Of a stretch of 64,000 nt of DNA, positions 9,915 to 18,942 are shown piece by piece; position 1 is the stretch's first letter; every line of letters begins with the position of its first letter. Source of the stretch: Lentisalinibacter sediminis (GTDB lineage: Bacteria; Pseudomonadota; Gammaproteobacteria; Steroidobacterales; Woeseiaceae); NCBI RefSeq assembly GCF_040706615.1, contig NZ_JAPDRF010000005.1, positions 186,001 through 250,000 of the forward strand. The letters run 5' to 3'. Both the position numbers and the translations under genes were made by a program. The notes under the pieces were generated by a model. That model was not told where the DNA came from and ran no database searches. It saw nothing but the letters and a program-made list of their open reading frames with translations.

Positions 9915-10634
9915 TCAGGCGGCGGCCAGCGCCTGGTTCTGCGCCGCCACGAGCTGACCGATGCCGGCGCCGGCGAGGTCCAGCAGGCGTTCGAGTTCGT
10001 CGCGACGGAAGGCATGACCCTCGGCGGTACCCTGCACTTCGATGAAGGCGCCCGCATCGTTCATCACGATGTTCATGTCGGTCTCGGCTTCGGAATCCTC
10101 GGCATAGTCCAGGTCGAGCAAGGGCTCGCCCCGGTAGATGCCCACCGAGACGGCGGCCACCTGGCCGTGCAGCGGGTTCTTTGCCAGGGCGCCCTTCTTC
10201 TTCAGCCGCTCCATGGCCAGGGCCAGGGCCACGTAGCCCCCGGTGATCGAGGCGGTGCGGGTGCCCCCGTCCGCCTGCAGCACGTCGCAGTCCACGGTGA
10301 CGGTGCGCTCGCCCAGCGCGGAGAGATCCGCCACGGCGCGCAGCGAGCGGCCGATCAGACGCTGTATCTCCTGGGTGCGTCCGCCCTGCCGGCCGCGGGC
10401 GGCCTCCCGGGCCGTGCGCGTATGCGTGGCGCGGGGCAGCATGCCGTATTCGGCGGTGATCCAGCCCTGGTGGCGCCCCCTGAGCCAGGGCGGCACGCGG
10501 TCCTCCACGCTGGCCGTGCACAGGACACGGGTGTGGCCGCACTCGATGAGGACGGCGCCCTCGGCGTGGCGGGTGTAATCGGCAATGAAGACCACCGGAC
10601 GCAGTTCGTCCGGGCGGCGCCCGCTTGGTCGCAT
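9915..10634 (-). CDS. rph: Ribonuclease PH
   Basis: RNase PH is a phosphorolytic 3'-5' exoribonuclease that trims tRNA 3' ends. The 239-residue product has the N-terminal RPSGRRPDELRP, the phosphate-binding basic segment around GRQGGRTQEIQRLIGRSLR, and DCDVLQADGGTRTASITG, all family hallmarks. It is a full-length copy, unlike the frameshifted rph of E. coli K-12. It lies downstream of the PP2C gene across a 15-bp tandem repeat, and its AAGG-type ribosome site is just outside the repeat. Confidence 0.95.
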   Translation of the reverse strand: MRPSGRRPDELRPVVFIADYTRHAEGAVLIECGHTRVLCTASVEDRVPPWLRGRHQGWITAEYGMLPRATHTRTAREAARGRQGGRTQEIQRLIGRSLRAVADLSALGERTVTVDCDVLQADGGTRTASITGGYVALALAMERLKKKGALAKNPLHGQVAAVSVGIYRGEPLLDLDYAEDSEAETDMNIVMNDAGAFIEVQGTAEGHAFRRDELERLLDLAGAGIGQLVAAQNQALAAA

Positions 10635-10654
10635 ATCGCTACTGCCTTGTTCTG

Positions 10655-10729
10655 TTCCGGAGAGTCATTCTCCGGAGGGTTCTGTTCCGGAGAATTGTGT
10701 TCCGGCGAGTCTGGTTGCGGCGTGGTGCC
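10655..10729. repeat. 15-bp degenerate tandem repeat between PP2C gene and rph
   Basis: Five consecutive 15-base units start at 10655, 10670, 10685, 10700 and 10715. The core (T/C)TCCGG(A/C)GA is kept in the first four and decays in the fifth. It fills most of the 102-base gap between the PP2C stop and the rph start, so it would be transcribed in the rph leader. No known repeat family comes to mind. Confidence 0.8.
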
Positions 10730-10736
10730 GACCCGG

Positions 10737-11480
10737 TCAGCCGAGCCAGCGAATGGAGGCCGCCGTCGTGTTGTCGCTGTGGGGACCGTTGGCGCGGACG
10801 GCGCGCTCGCCCAGCTCGCGCAGATTCTCCACCACCGCATGATCGGCCCGTCCGGCTATCCTGGCGATGTCGCGCTCGCCGAGCCCCGACCACAGCCCGT
10901 CCGTGCAAGCTATCAGCACATCCCCGCTTTGCAAAGGCTTCTTGCGCGTCACGGTGATGCCGGGCAGGGCCTGGTCGCCGCCCAGGCAGGACTCGACGAA
11001 ATTGCGCATCGGGTGTTCGCGGGCCTCGCGCTCGTCAATCACGCCTTCGCGCAGCAGCACCTCCACGTGGCTGTGGTCACGGGTGCGGCCGCGGATGCGC
11101 CCGCCGCGTACCTGATAGATGCGGCTGTCGCCGACATGCGCCCACCAGGAGGCCTGATCCTGCACGAGGCAGACCGCGCCGGTGGCGCGGGGGCGGTGAT
11201 CCACGTCGGTCTGCGCGCCCACCGCCACCACGGCGTCATGGGCGCGGCCCATGGCGGCATACAGGAAGCCCTGGGGATCGAATACAGGGTGCTCCGCGGC
11301 GGCGAAGTCCTTCTGCACCGATTCCAGCGCCACCTCCGCGGCCAGCGCGCCGTCCGAGTGGCCCCCCATGCCGTCGAACACCAGCAGCATCGCGGCCCGC
11401 TCGCTGACGACGATGGCGACCCGGTCCTGGTTGTCCCGGCGATCGCCGGTGAGAGAGATTTTCGCGTATTCGATGCGCAC
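10737..11480 (-). CDS. PP2C-family serine/threonine protein phosphatase
   Basis: This 247-residue stand-alone PP2C domain should dephosphorylate Ser/Thr on proteins in a Mn/Mg-dependent way. Metal-binding motifs are visible: GDRRDNQDR near residue 11, LLVFDGMGGHSDG near 32, CTDGLWSG near 189 and SDNTTAA near the C terminus. I prefer the GTG at 11480 (VRIEYAKISLTGDRRDN), which has GGGAA upstream. A longer frame to 11606 adds a non-homologous basic stretch. It is divergent from yicC. No Ser/Thr kinase partner is present in the window. Confidence 0.9.
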   Translation of the reverse strand: MRIEYAKISLTGDRRDNQDRVAIVVSERAAMLLVFDGMGGHSDGALAAEVALESVQKDFAAAEHPVFDPQGFLYAAMGRAHDAVVAVGAQTDVDHRPRATGAVCLVQDQASWWAHVGDSRIYQVRGGRIRGRTRDHSHVEVLLREGVIDEREAREHPMRNFVESCLGGDQALPGITVTRKKPLQSGDVLIACTDGLWSGLGERDIARIAGRADHAVVENLRELGERAVRANGPHSDNTTAASIRWLG

Positions 11481-11681
11481 GTGTTCCCGGGCGGGCGCAG
11501 CGCCCGCAAGCAGCACGACTCCTGAAGAACGGTGACGGAGGGTATACCACTTGCGCCGCCCCGGGGAGGGCACGGGTCGCAGATTCGCAGAGACCCCCCG
11601 TGGCAACGATCGGTGGCAGCGTGCGCCGGGGCACGCTTACAATGCCGGCCCTCCGTCACCGCATCCCGAGTGGAGACACCG

Positions 11682-12548
11682 ATGTTACGCAGCATGACAG
11701 GGTTCGCCCGCAGCGAGCGCCAGACAGAGTTCGGCGATCTCGCCTGGGAGGTGCGCTCGGTCAACCATCGCTACCTGGATCTGCAGTTCCGGCTGCCGGA
11801 CGTGCTGCGGGGCGCCGAGGCGGAGTTCCGCCGCGCCGCCGGCGAGCGACTGGGGCGCGGCAAGGTGGACCTGAGCCTGACGCTGCGGCGCGGCGGCGGT
11901 GCCCGGCGGGAACTCGCCATCGACTCAGCGCTGGTCGGGCGCATCGCCGAGGGCGTCGCGGTGGTCCGCGAGCGATTCGGCGAGACCGGCCCGGTGGACC
12001 CGATGGAAGTGCTGCGCTGGCCCGGCGTCATCGAGGAGCCGGCCGTGGAGCAGGATGCCTTGCTCGCCGAGAGCCTGTCTCTGCTGGACGAGGCGCTAAC
12101 GACCCTGGACGAGATGCGCCGCGCGGAGGGCGCGCGGCTGGCCGAGACGCTGCTGGGCCGCACGGAAGACGTGGCCCGACTCGCCGCCGCCGTGCGGGCG
12201 CGGCGCCCGGAGGTGCTGGCCGGCATCGAGCAGAAGCTGCGGGAACGCCTGGCCCGCCTGGACGTGGAGGCAGAACCCGGCCGGCTGGAGACGGAACTGG
12301 CCATCATCGCCCAGAAGATGGATGTGGATGAGGAACTGGATCGGCTGGACAGCCACGTCGAGGAGATGCGCAGCGCGCTCGAACGGGACGAGCCCGTGGG
12401 CCGACGGATCGACTTCCTGATGCAGGAGTTCAACCGGGAGGCCAATACGCTCGGCTCGAAATCCGGCGACCCCGAAACCACCCGCGCCTCGGTCGAGCTC
12501 AAGGTGCTCATCGAGCAGATGCGCGAGCAGATCCAGAACATCGAGTAG
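11682..12548 (+). CDS. yicC: YicC family endoribonuclease-like protein
   Basis: YicC is a conserved stress-related RNase-family protein; the E. coli member has been linked to sRNA turnover. This 288-residue copy starts MLRSMTGFAR, the invariant YicC beginning, and ends with the DUF1732 region (EEMRSALERDEPVGRRIDFL and FNREANTLGSKS). I chose the ATG at 11682; the open frame upstream to 11532 is unrelated in composition. It lies four bases before gmk, a gene pair kept across proteobacteria. Confidence 0.95.
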   Translation: MLRSMTGFARSERQTEFGDLAWEVRSVNHRYLDLQFRLPDVLRGAEAEFRRAAGERLGRGKVDLSLTLRRGGGARRELAIDSALVGRIAEGVAVVRERFGETGPVDPMEVLRWPGVIEEPAVEQDALLAESLSLLDEALTTLDEMRRAEGARLAETLLGRTEDVARLAAAVRARRPEVLAGIEQKLRERLARLDVEAEPGRLETELAIIAQKMDVDEELDRLDSHVEEMRSALERDEPVGRRIDFLMQEFNREANTLGSKSGDPETTRASVELKVLIEQMREQIQNIE

Positions 12549-12552
12549 CGCC

Positions 12553-13203
12553 ATGGCGACAGGCAGGCCCTTGGTTACACAGAGGGAAAGACAGAGCGGA
12601 AAGCTCATCGTCATCGCGGCGCCGTCGGGGGCCGGCAAGACGACGCTGGTGCACGCGCTGATCGCACGCAACCCGGACTTCGTCTTCTCGGTGTCCTACA
12701 CCACCCGGCCGAAGCGGCCGAACGAGGAGCACGGCCGGGACTACTTCTTCGTCAGCGAAGAGGAATTCCGGCGCCTGGACCGGCAGGGGGAGTTCCTGGA
12801 GAGCGCCCGGGTATTCGACAACTATTACGGCACCAGCCGCAGGCAGGTGGAGAGCGAACTCGCGGCGGGCCGCAACGTGGTGCTGGAAATCGACTGGCAG
12901 GGGGCCCGGCAGGTGCGCGCCGCCATGCCCGAGTGCCGCAGCATATTCATCCTGCCGCCCTCGGTGGAAGCGCTGGAGCGGCGGCTGCGCAGCCGCCGCA
13001 CCGACCCCGAGGACGTGATCCGGCGGCGTCTCCGCGACTCCCTCAGCGACCTCTCCCACTGGGACGAGTTCGACTACGTGGTGATCAACGACGACCTCGA
13101 GCGCGCCATCGACGAGCTGGAGGGCATCGCCACCGGGCGTTACCGCCGCAATCGGGTCGGCGCCGAGGCCACCCGGAAAAAGCTCGCTCACCTACTGGTT
13201 TAG
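12553..13203 (+). CDS. gmk: Guanylate kinase
   Basis: It phosphorylates GMP to GDP with ATP, supplying GTP and, with SpoT downstream, ppGpp precursors. The 216-residue product has the P-loop APSGAGKTT near residue 24, the GMP-binding YTTRPKRPNEEHGRDYFF segment, and the lid region RRRLRDS. The extra 12-15 N-terminal residues before GKLIVIAAPSG may mean translation starts slightly later, but no other start codon is obvious. A 13-base palindrome (AGGAGCGGCTCCT) lies at the 3' end. Confidence 0.96.
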   Translation: MATGRPLVTQRERQSGKLIVIAAPSGAGKTTLVHALIARNPDFVFSVSYTTRPKRPNEEHGRDYFFVSEEEFRRLDRQGEFLESARVFDNYYGTSRRQVESELAAGRNVVLEIDWQGARQVRAAMPECRSIFILPPSVEALERRLRSRRTDPEDVIRRRLRDSLSDLSHWDEFDYVVINDDLERAIDELEGIATGRYRRNRVGAEATRKKLAHLLV

Positions 13204-13333
13204 GAGCGGCTCCTTACAGTACACTGACGGGTCCGGAGTCCGATTCTTCCCGCGGTCCGCAACGTTCCGCATTATTCGAGACAGGCTGGGGTCGCCTTTT
13301 TACAGCCTTGCAACAGCCTTGGAGTAGCCGATT

Positions 13334-13615
13334 ATGGCCAGAATTACCGTCGAGGACTGCCTCGAGAACATCGACAACATTTTCGAACTCGTGCTGGTCG
13401 CATCCAAGCGCGCCCGGCGCGTCGCCAATGGTGCCGATCCCTACGTGGAGCTGGAGAACGACAAGCCCACGGTCGTCGCTCTGCGCGAGATCGCCGAGGG
13501 CCACGTGACCCCGGCCATACTCGACGAGGCGGACCAGCCTGCAGAGGACCTGCTGCGCGCGGAATCCGGCTCCGAGGACCTGATGCCCATGCGAGGGCTG
13601 TCGCTCGGCGAGTAA
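13334..13615 (+). CDS. rpoZ: RNA polymerase omega subunit
   Basis: Omega helps fold and latch the beta' subunit and forms part of a ppGpp site on RNA polymerase. The 93-residue product begins MARITVEDCLENIDNIFELV with the conserved ASKRARRVANG segment. The E. coli N-terminal MAR motif used in ppGpp binding is kept. A 130-base gap from gmk may hold its own promoter; TACACT at about 13220 is a weak -10 candidate. spoT follows 47 bases downstream, which pairs the ppGpp enzyme with one of its targets. Confidence 0.96.
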   Translation: MARITVEDCLENIDNIFELVLVASKRARRVANGADPYVELENDKPTVVALREIAEGHVTPAILDEADQPAEDLLRAESGSEDLMPMRGLSLGE

Positions 13616-13662
13616 GCGCTGACAAAACCGGTGCCGCCCCCCGGCACCGACCGGTTCACCCC

Positions 13663-15822
13663 ATGGATTACGCCGCCTCGATCCGCTCCAAACTGCCCAA
13701 GACGCGGCGCTCCACGGGTCTCAAGCAGCTCCTGCAGAAACTCGAAGACTACATGGCCGACGACCAGATCGCGCTGGTCGTCAAGGCTTACGAGTTCGGC
13801 GCCGAGGCGCACGCCGGGCAGATGCGCCAGTCCGGCGAGCCCTACATCTCCCACCCGGTCGCGGTCGCCGGCATCCTCGCGGACATGCGCATGGACGCCA
13901 AGGGCATAGCTGCGGCCATCCTGCATGACGTGATCGAGGACACGCCGGCGGCCAAGGGACAGCTCGAGAGCGAGTTCGGCGCGGATATCGCCGCCCTCGT
14001 CGACGGCGTCACCAAGCTGGACCAGCTGCAGTTCCGCAGCCGGCTGGAGGCCCAGGCGGAGAGCTTCCGCAAGATGCTGCTGGCGATGGTCGAGGACATC
14101 CGGGTGATCCTGGTGAAGCTCGCCGATCGTCTGCACAACATGCGCACGCTGGAAGCCCTGCCCCGCGAGAAGCAATCCCGCATCGCCCGGGAGACGCTGG
14201 AGATCTATGCCCCCATCGCCAACCGGCTCGGCATCAATACGCTGAAGGTCGAACTGGAGGACCTGGGCTTCCGCTACACACGACCCTACCGCTACCGGGT
14301 GCTGGAGCGTGCGCTGAAGAAGGCGCAGGGCAACCAGCGCCAGATCGTCAAGAAGATCAGCGACACCCTCGAGAAGGAGCTGGCGCGCCACGAGATCGCG
14401 GCCAGCGTCGCCGGGCGGCAGAAGCACCTGTACTCCATCTACCGCAAGATGCTGGTGAAGGGGCGCACCCTCGGCGAGATCGTGGACGTCTACGGCTTCC
14501 GCATCGTCGTCGAGGACGTCGACGACTGCTACCGCGCGCTGGGCCTGGTACACAAGGTCTACAAGCCGATGCCGGGCCGTTTCAAGGACTACGTGGCCAT
14601 ACCGCGGGTAAACGGCTATCAGTCCCTGCACACCACCTGCTTCGGCCCGCGGGGGCTGCCGCTGGAGGTGCAGATCCGCACCCGGGAGATGGAGCTGGTG
14701 GCGGAGAGCGGCATCGCCTCCCACTGGCGCTACAAGGCCGAGGACAAGTCCGCCGCCTCGCCCCAGCTGAGGGCCCGGGAATGGCTCTCCAACCTGGTGG
14801 AGCTGCAGCAGGACGACAGCTCGGAGGAATTCCTGGAGAGCGTGAAGGTGGACCTGTTCCCCGACAAGGTCTACGTGTTCACACCCAAGGGCGACATCCG
14901 CCGCCTGCCCCGGGGCGCCACCGCGGTGGACTTTGCCTACGCCGTGCACACGGATATCGGCAACCGCTGCGTCGCCGCCAAGATCGACCGGCGCCTGGTA
15001 CCGCTGAGGACGCCGCTGTCCAACGGCCAGACCGTGGAGATCATCACCAACAAGGGCGCCCGGCCGAACCCGAACTGGGTCAACTTCGTGGTCACCGCAA
15101 AGGCACGTTCCGCCATTCGCCACTATCTGAAGAACCTGCGCCGGGGCGAGGCCGCGGAACTCGGCAAACGCCTGCTGGAGCAGGCGCTGAAGGAGCAGAA
15201 GTCCTCGCTGCGCAAGGTGGACAAGAGCTCCATGACGCAGGTGCTGGAAGCCTTCGGCCTGAACAACAAGATCGAGCTTTACGAGCAGCTCGGCCTGGGC
15301 GAGCGGCTGTCGCCGATCGTCGCTCGCCTGCTGCTCGGGGTCGACGCCGGCGAGGTGCAGCCGGCCGTGCGCGAGAGCACATCGCTCACCATCACCGGCA
15401 CCGAGGGCATGGTGGTGACCTATGCGCGCTGCTGCCACCCGATCCCCGGCGATGCCATCATGGGGCACCTGTCCAGCGGCCGCGGCGTCGTCATCCACAG
15501 GAACGTCTGTCACAACCTGGCGAATTTCCGCAAACACCCCGAGAAGTGGGTGACGGTGAACTGGCGCAGCGACATCGACCAGGACTTCACGGCCCAGGTA
15601 ACGCTGATCGCCGTCAACCGGATGGGGGTTCTGGCGGAGGTGGCGGCCACCATCTCGGCGGCCCAGTCGAACATCGAGCAGGTTTCGGTGCGGGAAGGCG
15701 ACGACGACGCCTCGGTGATGACCTTCCTGCTGCAGGTGCGGGACCGCCAGCATCTGGCTGCCGTGCTGCGCAGCATCCGCAAGATGCCCAGCGTCATCAA
15801 AGTCACCCGCGACTGCGCCTGA
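13663..15822 (+). CDS. spoT: Bifunctional (p)ppGpp synthetase/hydrolase, SpoT type
   Basis: This Rel/Spo protein makes and degrades ppGpp in the stringent response. At 719 residues it has the HD hydrolase domain (H88-D89 with E92-D93 in LHDVIEDT), the synthetase domain with R306-F-K-D309 and EVQIRT, a TGS domain near 400, the conserved C/H region (CCHPIPGD) near 590, and a C-terminal ACT domain. The RFKD motif is the bifunctional RxKD type, not the EhDD of monofunctional RelA. It sits in the standard gmk-rpoZ-spoT-ridA-recG order. Confidence 0.97.
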   Translation: MDYAASIRSKLPKTRRSTGLKQLLQKLEDYMADDQIALVVKAYEFGAEAHAGQMRQSGEPYISHPVAVAGILADMRMDAKGIAAAILHDVIEDTPAAKGQLESEFGADIAALVDGVTKLDQLQFRSRLEAQAESFRKMLLAMVEDIRVILVKLADRLHNMRTLEALPREKQSRIARETLEIYAPIANRLGINTLKVELEDLGFRYTRPYRYRVLERALKKAQGNQRQIVKKISDTLEKELARHEIAASVAGRQKHLYSIYRKMLVKGRTLGEIVDVYGFRIVVEDVDDCYRALGLVHKVYKPMPGRFKDYVAIPRVNGYQSLHTTCFGPRGLPLEVQIRTREMELVAESGIASHWRYKAEDKSAASPQLRAREWLSNLVELQQDDSSEEFLESVKVDLFPDKVYVFTPKGDIRRLPRGATAVDFAYAVHTDIGNRCVAAKIDRRLVPLRTPLSNGQTVEIITNKGARPNPNWVNFVVTAKARSAIRHYLKNLRRGEAAELGKRLLEQALKEQKSSLRKVDKSSMTQVLEAFGLNNKIELYEQLGLGERLSPIVARLLLGVDAGEVQPAVRESTSLTITGTEGMVVTYARCCHPIPGDAIMGHLSSGRGVVIHRNVCHNLANFRKHPEKWVTVNWRSDIDQDFTAQVTLIAVNRMGVLAEVAATISAAQSNIEQVSVREGDDDASVMTFLLQVRDRQHLAAVLRSIRKMPSVIKVTRDCA

Positions 15823-15833
15823 CCGGAGGAAGC

Positions 15834-16229
15834 ATGCAGAAGAAACACGTGGTCACACCGGCCGCACCCGCCGCCATCGGCACCTACTCCCAGGCCGTCG
15901 AGACGGGCGGCGTCGTCTATGTCTCGGGGCAGATCCCGCTCGATCCCGCCACCATGCAGATCGTACAGGGGGAGTTCGCCGACCGCGTGCGGCAGGTGTT
16001 CCGTAACCTGGCGGCCATCGCGGAGGCGGCGGGCGGCAGCCTCGCCGATGCCGTGAAGCTCACCATCTATCTCACCGACATGGCCAACTTCGCCACCGTG
16101 AACGAAGTGATGGCAGAGTTCTTCGATGAGCCGTATCCCGCCCGGGCCGCCGTCGGCGTGGCCGCGCTGCCGAAGGGGGCCGACGTAGAGGCGGACGCCA
16201 TCCTTATTCACGGCACCAGCATGCCGTGA
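15834..16229 (+). CDS. ridA: RidA family 2-iminobutanoate/2-iminopropanoate deaminase
   Basis: RidA removes reactive enamine/imine intermediates made by PLP enzymes. The 131-residue protein shows the YjgF/YER057c core: APAAIGTYSQAV, VYVSGQIPLDP, and the C-terminal PARAAVGVAALPKGADVEADAI with the conserved Arg. GGAGGA sits four bases before the ATG. It lies between spoT and recG, as in many gammaproteobacteria, and its stop overlaps the recG GTG start. Confidence 0.95.
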   Translation: MQKKHVVTPAAPAAIGTYSQAVETGGVVYVSGQIPLDPATMQIVQGEFADRVRQVFRNLAAIAEAAGGSLADAVKLTIYLTDMANFATVNEVMAEFFDEPYPARAAVGVAALPKGADVEADAILIHGTSMP

Positions 16230-18319
16230 ACCGGGACGCCGGCGCCTCCGGGAGCCCGGGCCTCGGCTCGCCGCTGACGGCGCTGAAGGGCGTCGGCCCG
16301 GCGCTGGCGGAGAAGCTCGCCCGCCTCGGCGCGGAGTCGGTCGAGGATCTGTTGTTCCTGCTCCCGCTGCGCTACGAGGACCGCACGCGGGTGACCCGCA
16401 TCGGCTCGGCCGGGCACGGCGAGCGGGTGCTGGTCGCCGGCGATATCCTGCTCTCGGAGACCGTATACCGGGGCCGGCGGTCCCTGCTCGTGCGCGTCAC
16501 CGACGGCAGCGGGCAGCTCACGCTGCGCTTCTTCCATTTCTCCCGCTCCCAGCAGGCGCGCCTGTCCCGGGGCTCGCGCATCGCCTGCTACGGCGAGGTC
16601 CGTCCCGGCCCGGCGGGCAAGGAAATGGTGCATCCCGAGTACCGGCTGCTGGGCGCACAAGAACCGGTGCCGGTGGAGGACAGGCTGACACCGGTGTACC
16701 CGACCACCGAGGGCGTGCAGCAGGGTCGCCTGCGGCGCCTCGTGGCGGAGGCACTGGACATGATGCGCCGGGAGGCTCCCACCGAGCTGGTGCCGCGCCA
16801 GGTGCTGGAACGCACGGACCTGCCGACGCTGACGGAGGCGGTGCAATACCTGCACCGGCCGCCGCGGGGAGTGGACCTGGCGGAACTCGCCGGCGGCAGC
16901 CACCCCTGCCAGCAGCGCCTGGCCTTCGAGGAGCTGCTGGCTCATCACCTCAGCCTGCGACGGCTTCGTCATCGGATTCGCGACGAGCTGGCACCGGCGC
17001 TGGCCGACGACGACGGCCTGGCGCAGCGGTTCCTGGACAGCCTGCCGTTCCGGCTGACGGACGCCCAGAAACGGGTGCTGGCCGAGATCTCGGCGGACAT
17101 CGCCCGGCCCCACCCCATGCTGCGCCTGGTGCAGGGCGACGTCGGCTCGGGCAAGACCGTGGTCGCGGCCGCTGCCTGCCTGAAGGCCATCGCGGCGGGG
17201 TGCCAGGCGGCGCTCATGGCACCGACCGAGCTGCTCGCCGAGCAGCATTATCGGAGCTTCAGCGCCTGGCTCGAGCCGCTCGGCATCCGGCCGGTCTGGC
17301 TCACCGGCAGCCTCCGTTCCGCGGTGCGGCGCGAGGCGCTGGCCGCCATTGCCGACGGCAGCGCGGCAATGGTCATCGGCACCCATGCGCTGTTCCAGGA
17401 ATCCGTCGCCTTCGACAACCTCGCGCTGGTGGTGATCGACGAACAGCACCGCTTCGGCGTACACCAGCGCCTCGCCCTGCGGCAGAAAGGCGAGCAGGGC
17501 GTAACCCGGCCGCACCAGCTGGTGATGACGGCCACGCCCATCCCGCGCACGCTCGCCATGACCGCCTACGCCGATCTCGATACCTCCGTCATCGACGAGC
17601 TGCCGCCGGGCCGCAGGCCCGTGACCACCGTGGTGCTGCCGGAGACGCGCCGCGAAGAGGTCATCGAGCGGGTGCGGCGTGCCTGTGCCGAGGGTCGCCA
17701 GGCCTACTGGGTGTGCCCGCTGGTGGAGGAGAGCGAGCAGCTCGACTACCAGGCGGCCGAGGCCAGCTACCGGATGCTCGGCGAGGCGCTGCCCGACATA
17801 CCGGTGGGCCTGGTGCACGGCCGCATGAAGCCGGCCGGGAAGGAAGCCGTGATGCAGGCATTCAAGGCCGGAGAACTCAGGCTGCTGGTGGCCACCACCG
17901 TGATCGAGGTGGGCGTGGACGTGCCGAACGCCAGCCTGATGATCGTCGAGAACGCCGAACGCATGGGCCTGTCCCAGCTCCACCAGCTGCGCGGGCGGGT
18001 GGGTCGCGGCAGCCGCGAGAGCACCTGCCTGCTCATGTACCGGCCGCCGCTGTCGGAGATGGCGCGGCGGCGCCTGGCCGTGCTGCGTGAGACGGGCGAC
18101 GGTTTCCTGGTGGCAGAGGAAGACCTGAAGCTGCGCGGGCCCGGCGAGGTGCTGGGCACGCGGCAGACCGGCGCCATGCAGCTGCGCATCGCCGATCTCA
18201 GCCGCGATGCCGATCTCATGCCCAAGGTGCAGCTCGCCGCCGCAGCCGTCTCGCCGGCGGACGCCGAAGCCATCATCCAGCGCTGGCTGGGCGGCGCCAG
18301 CCGCTACGGCAGCGTTTGA
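16226..18319 (+). CDS. recG: ATP-dependent DNA helicase RecG
   Basis: RecG remodels stalled replication forks and branched recombination intermediates. The 697-residue protein has the N-terminal wedge/OB region (about 60-160), Walker A GDVGSGKT near 305, the DEQH box (VVIDEQHRFG) near 404, and SF2 motifs such as ATPIPRTLAM, HGRMKPAGK and QLRGRVGRG. The GTG start overlaps the ridA stop. The length is close to E. coli RecG and no key motif is missing. Confidence 0.96.
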   Translation: MNRDAGASGSPGLGSPLTALKGVGPALAEKLARLGAESVEDLLFLLPLRYEDRTRVTRIGSAGHGERVLVAGDILLSETVYRGRRSLLVRVTDGSGQLTLRFFHFSRSQQARLSRGSRIACYGEVRPGPAGKEMVHPEYRLLGAQEPVPVEDRLTPVYPTTEGVQQGRLRRLVAEALDMMRREAPTELVPRQVLERTDLPTLTEAVQYLHRPPRGVDLAELAGGSHPCQQRLAFEELLAHHLSLRRLRHRIRDELAPALADDDGLAQRFLDSLPFRLTDAQKRVLAEISADIARPHPMLRLVQGDVGSGKTVVAAAACLKAIAAGCQAALMAPTELLAEQHYRSFSAWLEPLGIRPVWLTGSLRSAVRREALAAIADGSAAMVIGTHALFQESVAFDNLALVVIDEQHRFGVHQRLALRQKGEQGVTRPHQLVMTATPIPRTLAMTAYADLDTSVIDELPPGRRPVTTVVLPETRREEVIERVRRACAEGRQAYWVCPLVEESEQLDYQAAEASYRMLGEALPDIPVGLVHGRMKPAGKEAVMQAFKAGELRLLVATTVIEVGVDVPNASLMIVENAERMGLSQLHQLRGRVGRGSRESTCLLMYRPPLSEMARRRLAVLRETGDGFLVAEEDLKLRGPGEVLGTRQTGAMQLRIADLSRDADLMPKVQLAAAAVSPADAEAIIQRWLGGASRYGSV

Positions 18320-18942
18320 CGAAGCCGGGACCGCCGCGCTGCACTGTCATGGAGCGCGATCTCGTCTACACTCTGCAACCCATGCTTCCCGCTAACGAAC
18401 AAGCCTCGGGCGACGGCCGCTGGTCGGAGACCATCCCGGCCTCGGTGCCCGCCGGCCTGACCGGCTGGCTGGCCGACCACGGTCTGCTCACGCCCCGTAT
18501 CCGTTCGTTCCAGCCGGCGAGCTTCCGCCTCGCGGTGCACGCCGAGCGCCGCCGGCGGCTCGACAGGGAGGAACGGGCGCTGCTCGACGGCGACGCCGGG
18601 GAGGCACTGGTCCGCGAGATCAGCATGGGCGGGGCCGCCGGCGAACTGGTGGTGGCCTCGAGCATCATCCCGGCAGAGACCCTGGAGCGTTTCCCGAGCC
18701 TGGCCGCGTTGGGCGAGCGCCCTCTCGGCGAGGCACTGGCGCGCCTGGACGAGGTGAGCCGGGAGCCGTTCTGCTACGCCGTATTCGAGCCGGGGGACCG
18801 CGGCTACCCGGCGCTGCCCGAGCGCATGCCGGCCGGACGGCTGTTCGCGCGGCGTTCGGTGATCCGCGTGGCGGGCGCGCCGATTCTGGTAATCGAGTAT
18901 TTTCCCGCCAGCCTGGCGGCACCGGAGGGCGCGGCGCTGTGA
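18316..18942 (+). CDS. ubiC: Chorismate lyase UbiC
   Basis: It converts chorismate to 4-hydroxybenzoate and pyruvate, the first committed step of ubiquinone synthesis. The open frame gives 208 residues, while E. coli UbiC has 165, so translation may begin at a later ATG (18349 or 18382). None has a clear ribosome site. Recognisable regions are the REISMGGAAGELVVASSIIP segment and the C-terminal ARRSVIRVAGAPILVIEYF. The stop overlaps the ubiA GTG, so the next pathway enzyme is coupled. Confidence 0.88.
   Translation: MTKPGPPRCTVMERDLVYTLQPMLPANEQASGDGRWSETIPASVPAGLTGWLADHGLLTPRIRSFQPASFRLAVHAERRRRLDREERALLDGDAGEALVREISMGGAAGELVVASSIIPAETLERFPSLAALGERPLGEALARLDEVSREPFCYAVFEPGDRGYPALPERMPAGRLFARRSVIRVAGAPILVIEYFPASLAAPEGAAL

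Noticed and set aside
13441..15753. 770-codon open frame on the minus strand opposite spoT
   Set aside because: Long antisense frames are frequent in GC-rich genes with G/C third positions. The product has no recognisable motif, while the plus strand is an intact spoT.
16208..17983. 591-codon minus-strand frame opposite recG
   Set aside because: It is antisense to a complete RecG with all helicase motifs and carries no motif of its own.
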